Source of the DNA: Campylobacteraceae bacterium
Lineage (GTDB): Bacteria > Campylobacterota > Campylobacteria > Campylobacterales > Sulfurovaceae
Direction: 5' to 3'
Length of the DNA stretch: 40,827 nt
Assembly: GCA_026985655.1 (NCBI GenBank)
Contig: JALSQB010000080.1
Span: 1-40,827 of the forward strand
Shown: piece by piece, positions 1-6,994 of the stretch
Layout: the number at the start of each line of letters is the position of its first letter
Numbering within the stretch: the stretch's first letter is position 1
Position numbers and translations under genes: made by a program
Notes under the pieces: model-generated
The model's database searches: none
What the model was told of the DNA's origin: nothing
The model's input: only the letters and a program-made list of their open reading frames with translations

Positions 1-106
1 CCATCTGCTCCAAAGTTTCATGATAATAAGCATTTAAAACAGGCGTAACTTCATTCACCCCCAAAAGGTCTTCTACTTTGGCATAAAGGTCTAATGCATT
101 AGACAC
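1..106 (-). CDS. Clipped gene downstream of hisG, N-terminal 35 codons only
   Basis: The reading frame opens with GTG at 106, overlaps the last codons of hisG, and runs off the left edge of the window. The visible N-terminus begins VSNALDLYAKVEDLLG. An in-frame TGA lies a few codons upstream, so GTG at 106 is the only plausible start, and the overlap suggests translational coupling with hisG. From memory of related genomes this position often holds a SAM-dependent methyltransferase with a similar N-terminus, but no catalytic motif is visible here, so the function is left open. Confidence 0.5.
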   Translation of the reverse strand, partial: MSNALDLYAKVEDLLGVNEVTPVLNAYYHETLEQM

Positions 107-719
107 GACTTTGTATCACTTTATTGATTTTTTCATAGAGTTCTAATACTTCATCTTTTTTTGCATAGTAAGCATTTTTATTGGCAATCAAATGCACCGA
201 AGAGTCCATAATGTCTTCAGCAACTTTAAGCCCATTCTCTTTCATGGTCGCCCCAGTTTCAACAATATCTACAATCGCATCGGCTAATCCAACCAATGGA
301 GCTAATTCAATAGAACCATAAAGTTTAATAATCTCAACACCCACAGCTTTTTTAGCAAAATACTGTTCTGTAATGTTTACCATTTTAGTGGCTATCTTAA
401 TGTTTGGTTTGCTCCAATCAAGTTCATCTTCATTTTTAATCCCAATAGAAACCTTACATTTTCCCATCTGCATGTCTAAAAGTGTTACAATGTCTAACTC
501 TTTTTCAGTAATAACATCAAGCCCCACCACACCAATGTCGGCTGAACCATGCTCAACATAAGTAGGAACATCTTGGTTTCTCACATTTAAAAAACGGAAA
601 TTACCCACTTCCATAATAAGCTCACGCCCTTCAAACTTGAACTCTCCTCCAAATATTTCAGCGAAAATCGCCAAAGTGTCTTCTGCTATTCTTCCCTTTG
701 GAAGTGCGACTGTTAACAT
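99..719 (-). CDS. hisG: ATP phosphoribosyltransferase, short form (HisG-S)
   Basis: Catalyses the first step of histidine synthesis, joining ATP and PRPP to give phosphoribosyl-ATP in the cytoplasm. The 206 aa length marks the short form, which lacks the C-terminal regulatory domain and normally works as a hetero-octamer with HisZ; no hisZ is seen in this window. The N-terminus LTVALPKGRI and the PRPP-binding loop DIVETGATMKENGL (residues about 151-164) are typical. It starts 3 bp after the coaX stop and its stop overlaps the next gene, so coaX, hisG and the clipped gene look like one transcript. Start ATG at 719 matches the family N-terminus. Confidence 0.95.
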   Translation of the reverse strand: MLTVALPKGRIAEDTLAIFAEIFGGEFKFEGRELIMEVGNFRFLNVRNQDVPTYVEHGSADIGVVGLDVITEKELDIVTLLDMQMGKCKVSIGIKNEDELDWSKPNIKIATKMVNITEQYFAKKAVGVEIIKLYGSIELAPLVGLADAIVDIVETGATMKENGLKVAEDIMDSSVHLIANKNAYYAKKDEVLELYEKINKVIQSRV

Positions 720-722
720 GTT

Positions 723-1340
723 CTAACCTTTACTTAATACGTTTTTCATACCTTGAAAAATCAATGTTTCATCAAAAAGTGCATTTTCAAAAAACCTCTT
801 TAAAAATGCTCCATCTCCACCAGAGATATAGAGCTTTTTATCCGATTGATATTTTTCTATGAGTAATTTTATAGATGCGATTATACCAAAACTTATCCCA
901 TCTTTAGTTGTGCTAGGTAAGTCATCTAAAGATATATTTCTATTGAGTTCAATCGCCAAAGCAGGAGAAATATGTCCATACGCTTCAATATATGCTTTTA
1001 AGCCAGGCAATAAAAAACCACCCACATAAACACCCTCTTCCAGCACATCAACCGTAATGGCAGAACCAGCACTCACAAAAATGCCATTTTCATGAGACAA
1101 ACACAAAGCTTTACGGTCAATGCCCATGGTGCTATATTCATTTTCTATTTTTATTAAAGGCGAAACATCTTCCCAATTCGCTAAACTTTTAAGCTTCTGT
1201 GTTAGTTCATGCTTTACGCTAATATATTTTACTTTTTTATCACCATACTTTTCTATGGCTTCTTCATGCTCCAAGTGTACGACCTCTTTTCCATTGTAAA
1301 TGTGTATTCGGGTGTTTCCTATGTCGGCTAGTAAGGGCAT
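723..1340 (-). CDS. coaX: Type III pantothenate kinase (CoaX), with an unusual active-site substitution
   Basis: Phosphorylates pantothenate at the entry to coenzyme A synthesis; type III enzymes are ASKHA-fold kinases. The phosphate-binding motif DIGNTR (residues 6-11), the GIDR motif (73-76) and the GGFLLPGL segment (107-114) are present, and 205 aa is normal for this lineage. The block that in Helicobacter pylori CoaX reads DAGSAITID reads SAGSAITVD here, so the first Asp is Ser90. The ribosome-binding site (cagtAGGT) overlaps the brnA stop codon 11 bp upstream, so expression probably depends on the toxin-antitoxin promoter. Identity is secure; activity is less certain because of Ser90. 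Confidence 0.92.
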   Translation of the reverse strand: MPLLADIGNTRIHIYNGKEVVHLEHEEAIEKYGDKKVKYISVKHELTQKLKSLANWEDVSPLIKIENEYSTMGIDRKALCLSHENGIFVSAGSAITVDVLEEGVYVGGFLLPGLKAYIEAYGHISPALAIELNRNISLDDLPSTTKDGISFGIIASIKLLIEKYQSDKKLYISGGDGAFLKRFFENALFDETLIFQGMKNVLSKG

Positions 1341-1351
1341 TTGTTATCGAC

Positions 1352-1567
1352 CTACTGCCATTGCATTTTCAATTCACGATGAGAAGCAACACAATCTCGA
1401 AGATAAAGATTTATTAAACTCTGATAAGGTATGCCCACCCCCTCAGCCATACTTTTAAAATAATCAATAACCTCTGTTTCAAGTCGCATCGTCACTTGCT
1501 TTTTCAACTGTTTAACATAAGGATTCGGTCGTGACTTCATAGTTTTTAAATCATATTCTTCTTTCAT
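1352..1567 (-). CDS. brnA: BrnA-type antitoxin
   Basis: A 71 aa ribbon-helix-helix protein expected to neutralise BrnT and to bind the operon's own promoter. The C-terminal half (VTMRLETEVIDYFKSMAEG, then IPYQSLINLYLRDC) is the usual beta-strand/helix/helix pattern of BrnA. A longer frame opens at 1648, but it would overlap the toxin by about 80 bp. ATG at 1567 is preferred because an AGGAGA ribosome-binding site lies within the last toxin codons and only 1 bp separates the toxin stop from this ATG. The order toxin then antitoxin is normal for brnTA. Confidence 0.85.
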   Translation of the reverse strand: MKEEYDLKTMKSRPNPYVKQLKKQVTMRLETEVIDYFKSMAEGVGIPYQSLINLYLRDCVASHRELKMQWQ

Positions 1568-1568
1568 C

Positions 1569-1856
1569 TTATCTCCTATAGTAGTGTTTAGATTCATTTT
1601 TAGTTGCTTTTCTAGCCGAAATAATTCGTATGTTGCCTGTACTTTCACGATAACAATGACAGATAAGAAGTAAATTTAATTTGTTACTAACGCCTAACAT
1701 CAAAAACCTCTCTTCCCATTCTGAATGTTCATCATCATAAAATTCAAGAGCCAACTCATCATAAAAAACACTCCTAGCCTCTTCAAAAGAGATTCCATGT
1801 TTTTTTAAATTTATCTCTGCCTTATTATTGTCCCATTCAAAATCTATCTTTTTCAT
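1569..1856 (-). CDS. brnT: BrnT-type ribonuclease toxin
   Basis: A 95 aa protein of the BrnT family, a RelE-fold ribonuclease that inhibits translation until bound by BrnA. The N-terminus FEWDNNKAEINLKKHGISF, the central EERFLMLG and the C-terminal RIISARKATKNE followed by YY are the conserved blocks. The ATG at 1856 lies only 3 bp after a consensus -10 box, leaving essentially no leader. It is the first gene of a run that continues into brnA, coaX and hisG. No truncation or frameshift is visible. Confidence 0.9.
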   Translation of the reverse strand: MKKIDFEWDNNKAEINLKKHGISFEEARSVFYDELALEFYDDEHSEWEERFLMLGVSNKLNLLLICHCYRESTGNIRIISARKATKNESKHYYRR

Positions 1857-1859
1857 TAT

Positions 1860-1888
1860 ATTATACTTACAATGTAATTTTTTGTCAA
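1860..1888 (-). promoter_or_regulatory. Consensus sigma-70 promoter of brnTA with an operator-like palindrome in the spacer
   Basis: Read on the minus strand, TTGACA (1888-1883) is followed by 17 bp and TATAAT (1865-1860), a perfect consensus match. The spacer contains the perfect 11 bp inverted repeat TTACA-T-TGTAA (1867-1877), a natural operator for the BrnA ribbon-helix-helix repressor. The brnT ATG begins 3 bp after the -10, so transcription should start at or within the start codon. This is the only strong promoter seen for brnT-brnA-coaX-hisG. Confidence 0.8.
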
Positions 1889-1967
1889 GTTTGTTGTTCC
1901 CATATTTAAAACCTTTCTTTTTCTAATTTTATTTAAAATTGTTTAAATATATTAAAAATATGTCAAA

Positions 1968-1996
1968 TTGTCATACTTTAAATTTTAAGCTATAAT
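1968..1996 (+). promoter_or_regulatory. Probable sigma-70 promoter of nspC
   Basis: TTGTCA at 1968-1973, a 17 bp spacer and TATAAT at 1991-1996, preceded by AAGC. The 16 bp palindrome AATATTTTAAAATATT (1994-2009) overlaps the -10 box and covers the expected start of transcription; it may be an operator or only AT-rich sequence. The transcript would carry the REP-like hairpin at 2019-2044 in its leader. Confidence 0.6.
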
Positions 1997-2018
1997 ATTT
2001 TAAAATATTTGGAAGGCT

Positions 2019-2044
2019 GTAGGTCGGTTTCCCCGATGCCGACA
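2019..2044 (+). repeat. REP-like hairpin (GTAG head plus GTCGG/CCGAC stem)
   Basis: GTAGGTCGG and a downstream CCGACA form a 5 bp GC stem (2023-2027 with 2039-2043) around an 11 nt loop, in otherwise very AT-rich DNA. A GTAG head followed by a GC-rich imperfect palindrome is the layout of REP elements mobilised by TnpA-REP (RAYT) transposases. Only one copy is visible here and no transposase gene is in the window. It could alternatively be an RNA element in the nspC leader. Confidence 0.4.
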
Positions 2045-2083
2045 ATGTCATCTCTCACTTTATTTTCCTTTTAAAGGCACACC

Positions 2084-3214
2084 ATGAAAACCCCCTACTG
2101 GCTACTAGAAGAAACCCTACTAGAACAAAACCTAAAAACCCTAGCTCACATAAAAGAAAAAACAAATGTGAAAATTTTACTTGCCCTAAAAGGCTATGCC
2201 CTTTGGAAAAGCTTTCCATTGGTTTCCAAGTACCTTGACGGTTGTTGTGCTTCTGGACTACACGAAGCAAAACTCTCCCATGAACATTTTGCGAAAGAGA
2301 CCCATACTTATAGCCCTGCTTTTAAAGAAGAGGAGATTGAAGAAGTAGCTAAAATATCTCATCATCTCGTCTTTAACTCCCCTTCTCAATTTGAACGCTT
2401 TTCCTCTTTGGCTAAAAAACATAACCCCCAACTCTCTTTGGGATTGCGTGTAAACCCTGAATATTCACAAGCCCCTGTGGAACTTTACAACCCTTGTGGG
2501 CTCTATTCGCGATTGGGAACGACACGTGAAAATTTAGAAATATTACTTCAAAGTGAAAAGTTTAAAGAGCTAGAGGGATTTCATTTTCATGCCCTTTGTG
2601 AACAAGATAGCCTAGCACTTGAAAATGTTTTAAAAGCTTTTGAGGAAAAATTTGGCAAATTTTTAGCCAACTTAAAATGGGTAAACTTTGGAGGGGGTCA
2701 TCACATTACGCGTAAAGGGTATGACACCGACAAACTCATAGCAATTTTAAACAATTTTAAAAGCAGACACCCCCACCTAGAAGTTTACCTAGAACCAGGC
2801 GAAGCTGTGGGTTGGGAGACAGGAACCTTAGTTACTTCGGTGCTTGACATTGTTCATAATGGCTTAGAGATTGCCATTTTAGACACATCAGCCGAAGCAC
2901 AAATGCCCGACACCATCATAATGCCTTATCGTGCAGAGGTAAGAGAAAGTGGCAAAGCAGGAGAAAAAAAACATACCTATCGACTCGCAGGAAACACCTG
3001 TTTAGCAGGTGACATCATGGGTGACTACTCTTTTGAGCAAGCGTTACAAATAGGTGACAAAATAATTTTTGAAGACCAAATACACTACACCATGGTCAAA
3101 GCAACTACCTTTAATGGTGTGCCATTGCCGTCCATTGTCATCAAACGGCTTGATGGCACATTAGAGGTCGTACGTGAATTTGGATATGAGGATTTTAGAG
3201 ATAGACTTTCTTAA
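2084..3214 (+). CDS. nspC: Carboxynorspermidine decarboxylase (NspC/CANSDC)
   Basis: A PLP enzyme of the alanine-racemase/ornithine-decarboxylase fold III group that decarboxylates carboxy(nor)spermidine in the alternative spermidine pathway common in Campylobacterota. The 376 aa protein has the PLP lysine in LLALKGYAL (Lys36), the FGGGHHIT glycine loop, the LEPGEAVGWETG block and the C-terminal NTCLAGD cysteine motif. Start ATG at 2084 matches the family N-terminus MKTPYWLLEE. The partner carboxyspermidine dehydrogenase is not in this window. The end of the gene overlaps a small ORF in another frame. Confidence 0.95.
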   Translation: MKTPYWLLEETLLEQNLKTLAHIKEKTNVKILLALKGYALWKSFPLVSKYLDGCCASGLHEAKLSHEHFAKETHTYSPAFKEEEIEEVAKISHHLVFNSPSQFERFSSLAKKHNPQLSLGLRVNPEYSQAPVELYNPCGLYSRLGTTRENLEILLQSEKFKELEGFHFHALCEQDSLALENVLKAFEEKFGKFLANLKWVNFGGGHHITRKGYDTDKLIAILNNFKSRHPHLEVYLEPGEAVGWETGTLVTSVLDIVHNGLEIAILDTSAEAQMPDTIIMPYRAEVRESGKAGEKKHTYRLAGNTCLAGDIMGDYSFEQALQIGDKIIFEDQIHYTMVKATTFNGVPLPSIVIKRLDGTLEVVREFGYEDFRDRLS

Positions 3215-3350
3215 CTCCCATACAAACTCAAACCATAAACCCACGCTTACCATCTCAGAAAAAGAAGATAAGAATTTTAGGCTTAAAATATGCAATGATT
3301 TTAATACTACTTTAGCATATTTTGATGTCAATGAGAACCTAATGGGTTAA
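3186..3350 (+). CDS. Possible 54 aa protein overlapping the end of nspC
   Basis: An open frame beginning with ATG at 3186, inside the last 29 bp of nspC in another frame, and ending TAA at 3350. It fills most of the nspC-sulP gap. The product begins MRILEIDFLN and ends FDVNENLMG; the composition is protein-like rather than repetitive, but no family is recognised. The ribosome-binding site is weak (GGAT just before the ATG). It could be a coupled small gene or a chance ORF. Confidence 0.3.
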   Translation: MRILEIDFLNSHTNSNHKPTLTISEKEDKNFRLKICNDFNTTLAYFDVNENLMG

Positions 3351-3354
3351 ATGC

Positions 3355-3360
3355 TAAAAT
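3355..3360 (+). promoter_or_regulatory. Extended -10 box upstream of sulP
   Basis: TAAAAT preceded by ATGC, an extended -10 of the same type as the GCTATAAT boxes elsewhere in the window. It lies 28 bp before the TTG start. No convincing -35 is seen. Confidence 0.5.
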
Positions 3361-3387
3361 TCGCCCAATATTTTACAAGGAATTCTA

Positions 3388-4971
3388 TTGATTAATCTAC
3401 AAAATTACGCTACTCAAAACATCAAGAATGATGTTCTTTCAGGTGCATTGGTAGCTGTGGCATTGGTGCCTGAAGCCATTGCTTTCTCTTTTATTGCAGG
3501 AGTTTCACCTGTGGTTGGGCTTTATGGAGCTTTTATTATTGGGCTTGTTACGGCTCTACTTGGGGGTAAACCTGGCATGATTTCAGGGGCTACTGGTTCT
3601 GTAGCCGTTGTATTTGTGGGTTTAGGTCTCTCTGTTAAAGCGATGTACCCCGAACTGGACAAAGAAGCACTCTCTATGATGGTACTCAACTACATTCTGC
3701 TCACCTCTATCATTGCAGGTCTTATACAAATTGCCATTGGTTTTTTCAAAATGGGGAAATTTATCCGTTTAGTTCCTCAACCTGCTCTCTTTGGGTTTGT
3801 AAATGGTTTGGCAATTGTTATTGCCATGGCACAACTTACCTTCTTAGCTCCTGCTAATGTGGAACAATATGGCTCATGGATAGAGATTATCAAAGCGAGT
3901 TTTACAGAGAACTACATCATGTATATTATCATTGCTATTACCATGCTAACCATGCAGTTTTTACCTAAAATTTCAAGAGCTGTTCCTGCTGGATTGGTTG
4001 CCATTGTTGTGGTGACCTTAGTTGTTTACTTTGGTGAAATCTCTACCAAAGTAGTTGGTGATTTGGCTGACCTCTCTTCGGTTTCTATGCCTAGCTTTGT
4101 CATGCCAATGGGCGAACTCTTCTCTTGGGAGGCGATGCGTATTATTTTACCAATAGCGTTTATTGTTGCACTTGTAGGTCTTATTGAATCTTTACTAACC
4201 CTTTCAGTACTCGATGAAATGGGTGGAGAACGTGGTTCAGGAAACCAAGAGTGTATTGCTCTTGGTGTAGGAAACACAGCTTCTGGACTCTTTGGAGGTA
4301 TGGCTGGTTGTGCGATGATTGGGCAATCCGTCATCAACTTCACTTCTGGTGGACTTGGACGTTTGTCTTCATTTACGGCTGCTGTTTTACTCATCGTTTT
4401 AGTCGTAAGCTTCTCTTCTGTCATTGCAGCCATTCCTGTGGCTGTTTTGGTAGGGATTATGTTCATGGTGAGCATTGGAACTTTTGAGTTCTCTTCACTT
4501 AGACGCTTAAAACATATGCAAAAATCTGATGCTTTTGTGCTAATTGTCGTCACCATCATCACCGTTCTTGCCGACTTAGCCATGGCTGTTATTGCAGGGA
4601 TTATTATCTCTGCGTTGGTATTTGCATGGAAACATGCCAAAATAAATGCCCACACCACAATGGACAAAGAAAACAAAAAAGTCTATGAGTTAGATGGCCC
4701 TCTCTTTTTTGGTTCGGTTACTTCATTTAATGAACAGTTCGATGTAGAAAACGACCCAGATGAGGTGGTCATTGATTTTAAAGATGCAAGAGTTATGGAC
4801 AGCTCAGGTGTTGAAGCCATTGATGGAATTACAGAAAAGTACAAACAAGCAGGGAAAAAGCTCACCCTGCGACACTTATCTGAAGATTGTAAAAAAGTAC
4901 TCACCAGTGCAGGACCATTCTGTTCTTATGAGGAAGATGACCCTACTTATAAAGTGGCAACAAACCAATAA
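3388..4971 (+). CDS. SulP-family anion transporter with C-terminal STAS domain
   Basis: An inner-membrane SLC26/SulP transporter of 527 aa. The N-terminal 400 residues hold many hydrophobic segments, beginning with the family signature around VALVPEAIAFSFIAGVSP and including GGKPGMISGATGS. Residues from about 430 form a STAS domain with the DSSGVEAIDGI motif. SulP members carry sulfate, bicarbonate or dicarboxylates; the substrate cannot be read from sequence. The start is TTG at 3388 behind the ribosome-binding site AAGGAA. It converges on the DUF4395 gene across a perfect 11 bp hairpin. Confidence 0.9.
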   Translation: MINLQNYATQNIKNDVLSGALVAVALVPEAIAFSFIAGVSPVVGLYGAFIIGLVTALLGGKPGMISGATGSVAVVFVGLGLSVKAMYPELDKEALSMMVLNYILLTSIIAGLIQIAIGFFKMGKFIRLVPQPALFGFVNGLAIVIAMAQLTFLAPANVEQYGSWIEIIKASFTENYIMYIIIAITMLTMQFLPKISRAVPAGLVAIVVVTLVVYFGEISTKVVGDLADLSSVSMPSFVMPMGELFSWEAMRIILPIAFIVALVGLIESLLTLSVLDEMGGERGSGNQECIALGVGNTASGLFGGMAGCAMIGQSVINFTSGGLGRLSSFTAAVLLIVLVVSFSSVIAAIPVAVLVGIMFMVSIGTFEFSSLRRLKHMQKSDAFVLIVVTIITVLADLAMAVIAGIIISALVFAWKHAKINAHTTMDKENKKVYELDGPLFFGSVTSFNEQFDVENDPDEVVIDFKDARVMDSSGVEAIDGITEKYKQAGKKLTLRHLSEDCKKVLTSAGPFCSYEEDDPTYKVATNQ

Positions 4972-4977
4972 AGATAT

Positions 4978-5010
4978 TAAGTGTGGTAGGATTAATTAAT
5001 ACCACACTTA
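4978..5010. terminator. Bidirectional terminator-type hairpin between sulP and the DUF4395 gene
   Basis: TAAGTGTGGTA (4978-4988) and TACCACACTTA (5000-5010) form a perfect 11 bp stem with an 11 nt loop between two converging genes. One arm contains the last codons of the DUF4395 gene. There is no strong T-run on either side, so efficiency is uncertain. Confidence 0.6.
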
Positions 5011-5669
5011 CCTGTCGAACATTTCCCTGAAGCACATTTTGGTGCTGTTAAACTACTTGATTTATTAAGTTCTATGCTTGCAAAAAACAGTCCTATTATG
5101 GCACTTATTACTATGATTATTTGCAATTTAGAAACTTTTTGTATCTCTTCTTTTTGTTTTATTTCACACACTTCCCCTGGGCAATGAATAGGTGCATTTT
5201 TAGTTATTTTAAAATAGAGTATGCACCCTAAACATATTCCAAATGCTGTTTCACTATAGAGTAGAGCAATACATAAAAGACAAATAACAATCTTTATGGG
5301 TGTCATAATTTCAAAGACAACAATAATAAAAAACATAATAACAGACAAAATTAAGCCTAAACTCCACGCAAATCTTTTTTGAATGGCACCCACATATTCA
5401 GGTGTCTGATTTTGGACAATTAACCTACCCAATATTAATGTAGGTGAAAATTTAGGGTTAATTAGCACACGAATAAAAAAATCAATCATAAAAAAAGTAA
5501 CAAATATTTTTGTAAAAAGAAAGTTATGTGTTAAATATGCATTTAAAAAAGAGACCACAGCAGGCAAAAGTAAAATTCCTGCTCCTGCACGTGCTTCTCT
5601 CTCATTAAGTACAGGAATTACATAGCCATCTACCTTTTCCCCAAAATATAAATATTTATTAAATTCCAT
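4992..5669 (-). CDS. DUF4395 membrane protein with Cys-rich C-terminal tail
   Basis: A 225 aa inner-membrane protein with the DUF4395 pattern: an N-terminal VDGYVIPVLNEREARAGAG segment, then four to five hydrophobic helices including TAFGICLGCILYF with a CxxC (Cys146/Cys149). A last helix around 181-197 is followed by a tail in which Cys212, Cys217 and Cys222 sit in a repeated GKC-like pattern. Nine cysteines in total suggest thiol or metal chemistry, but the function is unknown. Start ATG at 5669 has AAAGG upstream. Confidence 0.75.
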   Translation of the reverse strand: MEFNKYLYFGEKVDGYVIPVLNEREARAGAGILLLPAVVSFLNAYLTHNFLFTKIFVTFFMIDFFIRVLINPKFSPTLILGRLIVQNQTPEYVGAIQKRFAWSLGLILSVIMFFIIVVFEIMTPIKIVICLLCIALLYSETAFGICLGCILYFKITKNAPIHCPGEVCEIKQKEEIQKVSKLQIIIVISAIIGLFFASIELNKSSSLTAPKCASGKCSTGKCGIN

Positions 5670-5864
5670 AAATAAACCTTTTGCAATTAGATAATTTTTT
5701 CTTATTTGCTATTTTAGCTAAACTATTCCAAAAACTCCACCCCATCTTTAGAACCAATAAGTAAAAAACTCTTTAGGCTCGGCATTGATTTAACTCTATC
5801 TAGTTTAGTGAAACTTTAAAAAGTAGTAATTTTTCCCTTTTTAAAGCTTACGAAAAATTATAAA

Positions 5865-6833
5865 TTATCGATACGCCTTAAGTGCTTCATTTATCTGAAT
5901 GTAGGACTCTAAAGGAGTGGTTTCAAAATAAAATATATCATGTTTTTTAGCAAATTTTTGGGTTATCTCTTTTACTTTTAATAGATTAAAGCGTGGGGCT
6001 TTTGGAAAAAGATGATGCTCAATTTGTGTGTTGAGTCCACCATAAAACCAATGGGTAAACCAGCCACCAGAGAGAGAACGGCTTCCTCTCATTTGTAGTT
6101 CCATCCACGAAAAATCTTTTGCTTGTTCTTCATCAAATACTTCACAACCTAAGTGATTGGTAATGAAGCCAAATGCCAACCAAACTGAAGCCAACATATT
6201 GTGGACTAAATAGACTGTTAAAGCATCGCTAAAAGGGAGTAAGTAAAACATAGTTCCCCAAATAATTGGCCAATGTAAAAGCATAAGTGCCAACTCACCC
6301 CAAAGTTTACGCTTGATGACAAAATTATACGATTGAATGACAAAAGCATAATTCATAAAAAACATAGCACCCCAAAAAATCAAGTGCTTATATTTTGCTA
6401 AGATGGGATTATTTCCTCTATGCTCATCATTGGTAAAAGCACCGTCCATTGCTCTAATGTCTTCATCTTTTTGCACAATGTTACAGTAGGTATGATGATT
6501 GATATTATGCTTATAATCCCACCATGAAGAGGAGTTACTTAAGATAATCGCCGAAAAAGGGTAAGAGAGTTTAAATGAGAGTTTTTTATTTTTAAAGTAT
6601 TGTAGGTGCAAAATATCATGCGAAACAAATACAGCACGTGTGGCAATCACCGTCATAGCAAATGCCAACAAAAATGGATTCCAAAGGGTAAGGGTTGAGT
6701 AAACGACAATCAATGCCACAACAATACCAACCATTTCAACAATACCTCTTACAGGTACTCTTTCTAAAAGACCTGCTTGCCTTACTTCTTCTTTAAGTTC
6801 CTCAAAATTATCAGGATAATTACTTGTAACCAT
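5865..6833 (-). CDS. Membrane fatty acid desaturase
   Basis: A 322 aa integral-membrane di-iron desaturase/hydroxylase. The three histidine boxes are intact: HDILH (72-76), HNINHH (109-114) and QIEHH (270-274), the last being typical of front-end and sphingolipid-type desaturases. Hydrophobic segments at about 31-65, 90-100, 150-165 and 180-225 fit the family topology. It probably modifies membrane acyl chains, perhaps to adjust fluidity; substrate and regioselectivity cannot be assigned. Start ATG at 6833 is preceded by AGAGGAAG. It is transcribed divergently from the ClpP-like gene. Confidence 0.88.
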   Translation of the reverse strand: MVTSNYPDNFEELKEEVRQAGLLERVPVRGIVEMVGIVVALIVVYSTLTLWNPFLLAFAMTVIATRAVFVSHDILHLQYFKNKKLSFKLSYPFSAIILSNSSSWWDYKHNINHHTYCNIVQKDEDIRAMDGAFTNDEHRGNNPILAKYKHLIFWGAMFFMNYAFVIQSYNFVIKRKLWGELALMLLHWPIIWGTMFYLLPFSDALTVYLVHNMLASVWLAFGFITNHLGCEVFDEEQAKDFSWMELQMRGSRSLSGGWFTHWFYGGLNTQIEHHLFPKAPRFNLLKVKEITQKFAKKHDIFYFETTPLESYIQINEALKAYR

Positions 6834-6861
6834 TGTTCTTCCTCTTTTTAGTTCAATATAA

Positions 6862-6876
6862 ATTATAACTATTATA
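6862..6876 (-). promoter_or_regulatory. Two candidate -10 boxes for the desaturase gene
   Basis: On the minus strand TATAAT occurs at 6876-6871, and again at 6867-6862, 29-43 bp upstream of the ATG at 6833. The region is very AT-rich and no clear -35 is visible, so the choice between them is uncertain. Confidence 0.4.
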
Positions 6877-6953
6877 CTTTATATTTATGAAAAAGCTGTT
6901 AATAGTTTATTAATACGCTTGAGCAATCTAACCAGAGCTACACAAAGATACGC

Positions 6954-6959
6954 TATAAT
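6954..6959 (+). promoter_or_regulatory. -10 box of the ClpP-like gene
   Basis: TATAAT preceded by ACGC, 35 bp before the ATG at 6995. It matches the GCTATAAT type that recurs in front of several genes in this window. Confidence 0.55.
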
Positions 6960-6994
6960 TGTTATAATAAAACTTTAAGTAAATAGGAATAGTA

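Noticed and set aside
1568..1648. Longer BrnA starting at 1648
   Set aside because: The extra 27 residues overlap the toxin gene out of frame, and the ATG at 1567 has a well-spaced AGGAGA.
2055..2270. Minus-strand frame of 71 codons over the nspC start
   Set aside because: Antisense shadow of nspC with a biased Phe/Leu/Cys composition and no ribosome-binding site.
4026..4676. Long antisense frame inside sulP (216 codons)
   Set aside because: It lies wholly inside a well-conserved transporter gene on the other strand, has no recognisable domain, and is explained by the codon pattern of the real gene.
5814..5846. Terminator hairpin after the desaturase gene (CTTTAAAAAG/CTTTTTAAAG)
   Set aside because: The stem is almost entirely A-T with a 13 nt loop and no T-run follows, so it is too weak to call.
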